DNA of 19,694 nt, taken from the NCBI GenBank assembly GCA_036272735.1, contig DATAYF010000320.1:1-19694 (forward strand). Reading direction: 5' to 3'. The stretch comes from DATAYF01 sp036272735 (GTDB lineage: Bacteria; Chloroflexota; Ktedonobacteria; Ktedonobacterales; Ktedonobacteraceae). The first letter of the stretch is position 1; every line of letters begins with the position of its first letter. The position numbers were made by a program, and so were the translations under genes. Shown here piece after piece: positions 15,284 through 19,694 of the stretch. Under the pieces are notes generated by a model. It worked only from the letters and a program-made list of their open reading frames with translations. It ran no database searches and was not told where the DNA came from.

Positions 15284-15918
15284 GTTCCAAACAGGCTCTG
15301 GAAGAGTGCCTGCAAGCCAAAGTCAAACTCATGATCAGGATTCCACAGCGCAATCTCCGGCAACAACGTGTGGAGCGTCGGGTAGTGGTTTGCTGGAAAT
15401 TGCTGCCACACTGTCGGGCCGTTTGGCCCTGGCTCCAGACCGGTCACAGAAGAGGTTCCTGTACCGATCAAGGTGTGACCAATAATAAACCCAACGAGGC
15501 ACTGTAACGCATAGATGGCCTGAACTCCTGTGATTTGTGCGCGGTGGACGGTCTCCAGAAGACGATTCAGAATTGCCAGAGTCGCGGGGGTTCGCAGTGG
15601 ACTCGTTGCCACCAGGGGGAGCACGCGTGGATGGGCGCGTAAAACGTCTCGAAAAGCGTGAGCAAAGGCCCACAGTTCCTCGCGTGGCGTGGCATCGAGT
15701 TTCTCAGGGTATGGAGACTGGACGATGAGCAGTTCGATGACCCCATCAAACAGGGCCCGCTTACTCTCCACGTGATTGTACAGCGACATCGCCTCAACGC
15801 CGAGCATCGCTCCGAGTTTGCGCATGCTAAAGCCTTCCAGTCCCTCTCGATCAATCAAGTGCAAAGCTGCTTCCAGCACCCTTTGACGCGTGAGCGGTTC
15901 ACCAGTTTTTGCCATCAT
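15280..15918 (-). CDS. TetR-family transcriptional repressor (TetR_C type)
   Basis: A 212-aa protein, with tandem ATG codons at 15918 and 15915 after AGGAAAAGG. The N-terminal HTH (about 12-58) reads VLEAALHLIDREGLEGFSM then LGVEAMSLYNHVESKRALFD, as in TetR. The rest (60-212) is a helical ligand domain of the TetR_C_1 type. It lies directly behind the large palindrome at 15923-15974, so it is very likely autoregulated. Its stop overlaps the hydrolase start by 4 bp (ATGA). A TetR next to one enzyme usually controls that enzyme in response to its substrate or a related drug-like compound; the ligand is unknown. Confidence 0.9.
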   Translation of the reverse strand: MMAKTGEPLTRQRVLEAALHLIDREGLEGFSMRKLGAMLGVEAMSLYNHVESKRALFDGVIELLIVQSPYPEKLDATPREELWAFAHAFRDVLRAHPRVLPLVATSPLRTPATLAILNRLLETVHRAQITGVQAIYALQCLVGFIIGHTLIGTGTSSVTGLEPGPNGPTVWQQFPANHYPTLHTLLPEIALWNPDHEFDFGLQALFQSLFGT

Positions 15919-15922
15919 CCTT

Positions 15923-15974
15923 TTCCTGCCCTATACTTACAACGTAAGCTTGCGTTGTAAGTATAGGGCAGGAA
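15923..15974. promoter_or_regulatory. 52-bp palindromic TetR operator/promoter
   Basis: A 26-bp inverted repeat centred between 15948 and 15949, matching at 25 of 26 pairs (only 15945/15952 fails). Left half: TTCCTGCCCTATACTTAC then AACGTAAG. The core holds two overlapping CTTAC-N3-GTAAG-like sites, a form often bound by TetR-type repressors. Each arm ends with TATAGGG and then a purine-rich RBS-like run, so the site is arranged as a symmetric, bidirectional promoter-operator. It lies just before the TetR start on the left and just before ATG 15982 on the right. Confidence 0.8.
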
Positions 15975-15981
15975 GGAGCGT

Positions 15982-17023
15982 ATGTCAAGGGCTGGCGTCT
16001 CTTTTACTCTCTCCTACGCCCAGAACCAACTGGAAGAGGCAGCGAACTGGTTGCACCAGGTGCTGCGTATTGCGCACGATTGGCGTCAGGCATATCTGCT
16101 GGCTCAGGGGGAAATCGGTTCAATGCGGCTCGCCCTGGCGAGAGGGGAGCTCTCCGCTGCACACCAGGCACTCCTACGGATAGAAGCTCTCCTTGAGCAG
16201 GAGGAATTTCCCCACTACGTGCCCCATGAAGAATATGTGCTCTGGAAGATGGTGAGCCATGTGGAATACTGGCTGGCGAGCCGAAACCTGACCCAGGCTC
16301 AGGCGTGGGCAACGCAGCACCTGCTCTCTGCGCAGGCTTGGGACTTCATGCACAATGCAGAGATGCTGATGCTTGTGCAGGTCTTGCTTGCCGTGCCCCA
16401 GTATTCCCAGGCGGTCGATCTGCTCTCACAGTTCAGGGAGCCCCTCTCCGAGCTCGGCGATATCCAGACCACCATCCATTACTTGGCGCTCTCTGTGGTG
16501 GCCCTCTCCCATGCAGGAAGAAGGGAGGAAGCACGGCACAGCGCATCTGTTTACATTGACCGAGCCAGAGGGTTACATCCGCGTGTATCTGGATGCTGGC
16601 CCCCCCATGAAGCAGGCACTCAAGATGCTGCGTGAGGCGCCATCCTCTGCTGATCCAAGCGCGGCGGTTGCCATGAAGAGGCCCTACATGTCGCGCTTAC
16701 TGGCGGCCTTCGAGCAGGAGGAGCAAAAGGGTGTCTACAGGTCAGGCGAACAGGCTGACAACCTGCACGGAGCTCGCCCATCCATCCGCTCACCGCTCCC
16801 AATGGCTGCCTCGTGCGCGCCTGCGCTGATTGAACCACTCACCACTCAGGAACTGAGAGTCTTGTGCCTGCTGGCTGCTGGGCGCTCGAACCGAGAGATC
16901 GCCCATGCCCTGGTCGTCTCGCTCAATCCCGTGAAATCCCACGTCAAACATCTCTATAACAAGCTCGGTGTGAATAGTCGTGTGCAAGCCAGCGCTCGTG
17001 CCTGTGACCTGCATTTGCTCTGA
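15982..17023 (+). pseudogene. MalT/LuxR-type regulator, C-terminal fragment (frameshifted)
   Basis: It starts at ATG 15982, with AAGGAG 4-5 nt upstream provided by the palindrome's right side. The first frame (to about 16540) encodes TPR-like helices typical of MalT-family regulators (YAQNQLEEAANWLHQVLRI, then later TTIHYLALSVVALSHAGRREEA). Near 16536-16548 the frame shifts by +1 or -2. The next frame continues HLFTLTEPEGYIRVYLDAG and ends in a LuxR-type HTH (about 16832-17020: EPLTTQELRVLCLLAAGRSN, REIAHALVVSL, KSHVKHLYNKLGVNSRVQA). In the recognition helix the usual Thr of LNTVK is Pro. The ATPase and early TPR regions are missing; an N-terminal counterpart lies at 12113-12850. Confidence 0.8.
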
Positions 17024-17066
17024 TCCCCAACCCCTTTCGCTTTTTCACCCTCTGAAATCACCCCAA

Positions 17067-17082
17067 GAGGTGACGGTACCTC
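17067..17082. promoter_or_regulatory. Possible operator upstream of the small conserved gene
   Basis: Inverted repeat GAGGT-N6-ACCTC (17067-17082). It sits 60 nt before ATG 17142 and just after the regulator fragment. Assigned by form only. Confidence 0.25.
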
Positions 17083-17141
17083 GCCCTTGTCTGCTGCATA
17101 CTCCTGTCATGAAGGACACATTGACGGAGGCTGGTCGAAAT

Positions 17142-17357
17142 ATGCACATTTCCATGCGCATCAAAGGACATCTGGACAAGAGCTGGCAGGAGTGGCTGGA
17201 GGGATTGGAGATTGTGCATGAGGAAAGGGGCACGTCGCGGCTTTGCGGCACACTTGCAGATCAGGCTGCCCTCTATGGAGTGCTCAACAAGATCCATCGC
17301 CTGAGCTTGACCCTGCTCTCGCTCGAACGCAGCGAAACAGGGCTAGAGGAAGGCTAA
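17142..17357 (+). CDS. Small conserved protein of unknown function
   Basis: A 71-aa protein from ATG 17142, with GGAGG (17126-17130) 11 nt upstream; the earlier in-frame ATG 17109 lacks an RBS. It begins MHISMRIKGHLDKSWQEWLE and later reads CGTLADQAALYGVLNKIHRL. I recall similar small proteins next to LuxR-type regulators in Chloroflexota and Actinobacteria, unnamed and without a known function. Predicted alpha/beta, soluble, with no metal-binding motif. It follows a broken regulator gene and ends in its own terminator, so it may have outlived its regulator. Confidence 0.7.
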   Translation: MHISMRIKGHLDKSWQEWLEGLEIVHEERGTSRLCGTLADQAALYGVLNKIHRLSLTLLSLERSETGLEEG

Positions 17358-17382
17358 GGAACTGCCCAGCCTTTCCGCTTTT
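17348..17382 (+). terminator. Intrinsic terminator overlapping a stop codon
   Basis: GGAAGGCT (17348-17355) pairs with AGCCTTTCC (17368-17376) with one bulged T, followed by GC and TTTT (17379-17382). Confidence 0.55.
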
Positions 17383-17416
17383 ACGGCCTGCCAGGAGAAA
17401 TAAGAAAGTAGCTTCA

Positions 17417-17431
17417 CTTGCAATCTGCAAG
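17417..17431. promoter_or_regulatory. Palindrome upstream of the DUF1579-like/DUF998 pair
   Basis: CTTGCA-ATC-TGCAAG (17417-17431), a perfect 6-bp inverted repeat 66 nt before ATG 17497. It could be a repressor site. No clear promoter hexamers accompany it. Confidence 0.35.
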
Positions 17432-17496
17432 CATGTGTAGTTACCCCTTGCCAGCCTGTGGCGAATTGAGTGATGAACAAAGAAGGAGAAACATCC

Positions 17497-17955
17497 ATGA
17501 CCGAGAAAACGAACCAATCTGCTGCCTACCAACCAGTGCAGCCTTATCCTGATCTGAAAAGTTTGGAGAAATTGGTTGGGACGTGGAACCTGTCCGGCGA
17601 GACAACAGGCCAGGTGACCTACGAATGGCTAGAAGGGGGCTTTTTCCTGCTGCAACATGTGGATATGGAGCACGCTGGCAATCATATCAAGGGCCTTGAG
17701 GTCATTGGACATCTCAGGCCCTTTGGAGAAGAACCCAGCGAAGACATTAAATCGCGTTTCTATAGCTCAACCGGCGATACCCTTGACTATGTCTACGAAC
17801 TTTCGGGCAATACCCTCATAATCTGGGGCGGGGAGAAGGGTTCTCCAGCCTACTTCAAGGGAACGATAAGCTCCGATGGCAACGCCTGTACTGGTGCCTG
17901 GGACTTTCCTGGTGGCGGCGGCTATAGCACGACCATGACCAGAGTGAGGCACTAG
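17497..17955 (+). CDS. DUF1579-like beta-barrel protein
   Basis: A 152-aa protein. ATG 17497 is chosen over 17470 because AAGGAG (17483-17488) is 8 nt upstream. After a short polar N-terminus, LEKLVGTWNLSGE (about 24-36) marks the start of a lipocalin/nitrobindin-like barrel. EWLEGGFFLLQHVDME, a G-L-E-V-I-G-H-L strand and a GAWDFPGGGGYSTTMTRV end follow, as in DUF1579-type proteins that often track small-molecule or stress functions. No catalytic set is visible. It is followed after 12 bp by the DUF998 gene, so the two form an operon. The specific role is unknown. Confidence 0.75.
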   Translation: MTEKTNQSAAYQPVQPYPDLKSLEKLVGTWNLSGETTGQVTYEWLEGGFFLLQHVDMEHAGNHIKGLEVIGHLRPFGEEPSEDIKSRFYSSTGDTLDYVYELSGNTLIIWGGEKGSPAYFKGTISSDGNACTGAWDFPGGGGYSTTMTRVRH

Positions 17956-17967
17956 GAGGATCAAGCA

Positions 17968-18633
17968 ATGGCTCAACCGCTTACGATAACGAAACCTGTA
18001 TCCAACGTACAAACCCTGGCTGCATGGCTCTCAATTGCCTCAGGAGCACTCTTCCTGCTGCTGCTCTTGAGTCTGCATGTGCTTGAGCCAGAGTTTGATC
18101 CAACATGGCGCTTTATCAGCGAATATGCTCTGGGTCCCTTCGGCTGGATGATGCACCTGGCTTTCTTGCTGCTGGCAACGAGCCTGGTGAGCGCCGGTGT
18201 CGCACTCTTTTCACAGGTGCGCGGCGTTGTGGGCTACATCGGTCTTGCCATACTTGGTATTGGTGCCATCGGGATATTCATTGCGGCCATCTTTACCACC
18301 GACCCAATAGCTACGCCTCAAGAGGCTATGACCTTGAGCGGGAATATGCATGTCTTTGGGGCTTCGCTGGACTATACGCCGGTGGCTGCTCTCCTGCTGA
18401 GCTTCGTTCTGGCTCGTCACCCAGCCTGGCGACCCATTCGCATGCGGCTGTTTCTCACTGCTGGTATTACGCTGGGCGCCATGGTGGCATTTATCCTTCT
18501 GCTCCCGCACGATGGGAAGTTCGGTCCTGGCGTGCTTGCTGGTCTTTTCGGACGCTTCCTGGTCGTGTCCTACCTCGGCTGGCTGTTGACCGTTGGGTTC
18601 CGCACGCTCAAGTTGCGCCGCCTCACGGGATAG
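17968..18633 (+). CDS. DUF998 integral membrane protein
   Basis: A 221-aa protein with a strong RBS (AGGAGG 17954-17959, 8 nt before ATG). It has six predicted membrane helices (around 17-37, 55-76, 88-110, 130-147, 155-175, 185-205). The ISEYALGPFGWMM segment after helix 1 is typical of DUF998 (Frag1/DRAM-like) proteins. The acidic loop EPEFDPTW lies on the first extracytoplasmic side. Its function is not established; it may sense or transport lipids. It is co-transcribed with the DUF1579-like gene, and the pair ends at the 18666 terminator. Confidence 0.85.
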   Translation: MAQPLTITKPVSNVQTLAAWLSIASGALFLLLLLSLHVLEPEFDPTWRFISEYALGPFGWMMHLAFLLLATSLVSAGVALFSQVRGVVGYIGLAILGIGAIGIFIAAIFTTDPIATPQEAMTLSGNMHVFGASLDYTPVAALLLSFVLARHPAWRPIRMRLFLTAGITLGAMVAFILLLPHDGKFGPGVLAGLFGRFLVVSYLGWLLTVGFRTLKLRRLTG

Positions 18634-18665
18634 TCCATACCGAGAGACCTATCACACAGTCATAC

Positions 18666-18708
18666 AAGTCGACTCCATCTGCCGCGAGACGGAGCCGACT
18701 TTCTTTTC
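18666..18708 (+). terminator. Intrinsic terminator after the DUF998 gene
   Basis: AAGTCG-A-CTCC (18666-18676) pairs with GGAG-C-CGACTT (18691-18701), a 10-bp stem with one mismatch, followed by TCTTTTC. Confidence 0.65.
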
Positions 18709-18799
18709 ACACATCCATTTGCCTCATCAAGCCAAGGTTTTTGACATTCATTGCAGGGCTTTCATTCACTGCTTCCTCGGATCTTCTAAGCTCGATCCA

Positions 18800-18944
18800 C
18801 ACCCGAATTTACAACTCCTGGGCATAACAATCCGCTTCTAGAGCGGCGTCTCAGCGACTCAATGATTGTGCTGCTCACTCTTCAGGTCAAGTGCTCCTGT
18901 TTGAGGGCAAAATCGGGCCACCTTTCAGGGCATTTCCTCTGAAA
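18800..18944 (-). repeat. 145-bp inverted repeat, right copy
   Basis: The reverse complement matches 11600-11744 at 140 of 145 positions. It lies 92 nt after the preceding terminator and marks the right edge of the 7.3-kb island. Adjacent bases on both sides are unrelated between the copies. Confidence 0.9.
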
Positions 18945-19064
18945 ACCTGGCACGAGAGACAAAAAATCTCTCCCTCAGATCTGAACCTTCCGTATCAATT
19001 GTTCAGATGATGTAAGAGTGCTTAGGCAGGGGTTGTCTTGGCTTGAGGCTGCAAGATGACCGTC

Positions 19065-19694
19065 TTACCTAGGCGTTCCAATGGGCGAACGAGCCGTTGT
19101 TTGAATCTTCTGTTTATTTGCAATGGGAAAGGAGTCAGCTCCTCTCTTACCGCTCACCTCCATCGTGGGGACACGACGTCCAGAGATGTTCCTCCTGAAA
19201 ACTGATCCGACGCTTGCTCGTGAAAGATCACCAACAGGGCGTCTTTCCACATGAGAGTTTCCTCTACGTGCTTCCCAGATGGGAGCGACAATGAGTGGTT
19301 CTTCTAGACGCCCGAAGACAGCTTCTTCTTCAAGCTTGGTAGCCTTAGTATTTCCATCGTTTTCAGTATTGGGATCTTTCCTCCATAGTGTACCAGCTCA
19401 GTCCATCGAGTTCTTTTTCATGCTGAATGGTGCACCTACGGTGCATGACGCTTCTTCTGAAAGGAGTGGACGCGCCTGCCAAGTCGGGAACGGGATCGCG
19501 CAGTCGCGTAGACGGGTAAGAACCTGACGATTTTGGTGCTGGGCTCTGGCGTGCTGCTTGATGACATGCTTCGGCCATGGCCTTCTCTTCTGAGAGGAGC
19601 CAGGAAGCGAAAAGGGAAATACTGATGGATCAGCGGCGGTGGTGAGGCGATGAGCCTTACAATGGCGGAGCATCTTCTTCAAAAGCTTTCTCCT
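19065..19694 (-). pseudogene. Unidentified decayed reading frame (partial at right edge)
   Basis: A single minus-strand frame runs from the right edge to a TAA at 19065, broken once by a TGA at 19398-19400. The segment around 19250-19330 (LEEEAVFGRLEEPLIVAPIW) looks protein-like. Just downstream, a different frame becomes more protein-like (ETLMWKDALLVIFHEQASDQ), and later another stretch (RFKQRLVRPLERLGKTVILQ, ending near 19018). This pattern suggests a frameshifted gene. I do not recognise the family; a transposase near a repeat would be a reasonable guess. 18945-19017 shows nothing else. Confidence 0.35.

Noticed and set aside
14306..15334. Long plus-strand frame of 342 codons
   Set aside because: It lies antisense to the hydrolase and transposase fragment, which show clear family motifs; its own product has none.
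18105..18827. 240-codon plus-strand frame overlapping the DUF998 gene
   Set aside because: The DUF998 frame has a strong RBS and regular membrane helices; this frame gives an unnatural Cys/His/Arg/Ser-rich product.
1..19694. CRISPR array, tRNA or rRNA genes
   Set aside because: No regularly spaced direct repeats, tRNA-like cloverleaf arms or rRNA core motifs were noticed on either strand.

Overview
The window looks like a chromosomal segment of a Ktedonobacteria-type member of the Chloroflexota. This is inferred from recognised protein types: zinc-ribbon, single-pass membrane proteins with BACON-type repeats, a MalT/LuxR-like ATPase regulator of the kind abundant in Ktedonobacter, a Uma2 protein, and decayed IS5-family DNA. 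No rRNA, tRNA or CRISPR array is visible.

Left part (1-6.5 kb): two tandem genes encode membrane proteins with extracytoplasmic BACON-like beta-sandwich repeats. The first is cut by the left edge. The second ends in a clear intrinsic terminator, directly followed by a near-consensus promoter, a structured leader of about 180 nt, and a small [2Fe-2S] ferredoxin-like gene. A 15-bp-stem bidirectional terminator separates that gene from a convergent third zinc-ribbon membrane protein.

Middle part (6.5-11.4 kb): a small hypothetical gene, a classical SDR oxidoreductase, a convergent Uma2-family gene, and then a tight three-gene group. That group is proline dehydrogenase, an SH3-NlpC/P60 peptidase and a class-A-beta-lactamase-like serine hydrolase. 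The last two abut with no gap and lack signal peptides, which suggests intracellular cell-wall peptide recycling.

Right part (11.6-19.7 kb): an accessory island. Two copies of a 145-bp repeat (about 97% identical) lie in inverted orientation at 11600-11744 and 18800-18944 and enclose 7.3 kb. Inside are the N-terminal piece of a MalT-like regulator (with an in-frame amber codon), a decayed IS5-family element sitting between the two ends of an unrelated transposase gene, an intact alpha/beta hydrolase-TetR operon, a 52-bp near-perfect palindromic operator, and the C-terminal TPR/LuxR-HTH piece of a MalT-like regulator (frameshifted). These are followed by a small conserved gene and a DUF1579-like/DUF998 pair. 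Outside the right repeat, to the window edge, is a decayed minus-strand reading frame that I could not identify.

Most interesting points: the inverted repeat pair and nested insertions, the TetR palindrome that now also precedes a regulator fragment, the structured leader of a ferredoxin-like gene whose third cluster cysteine is Asp, and regularly spaced cysteine pairs in alternate BACON repeats.
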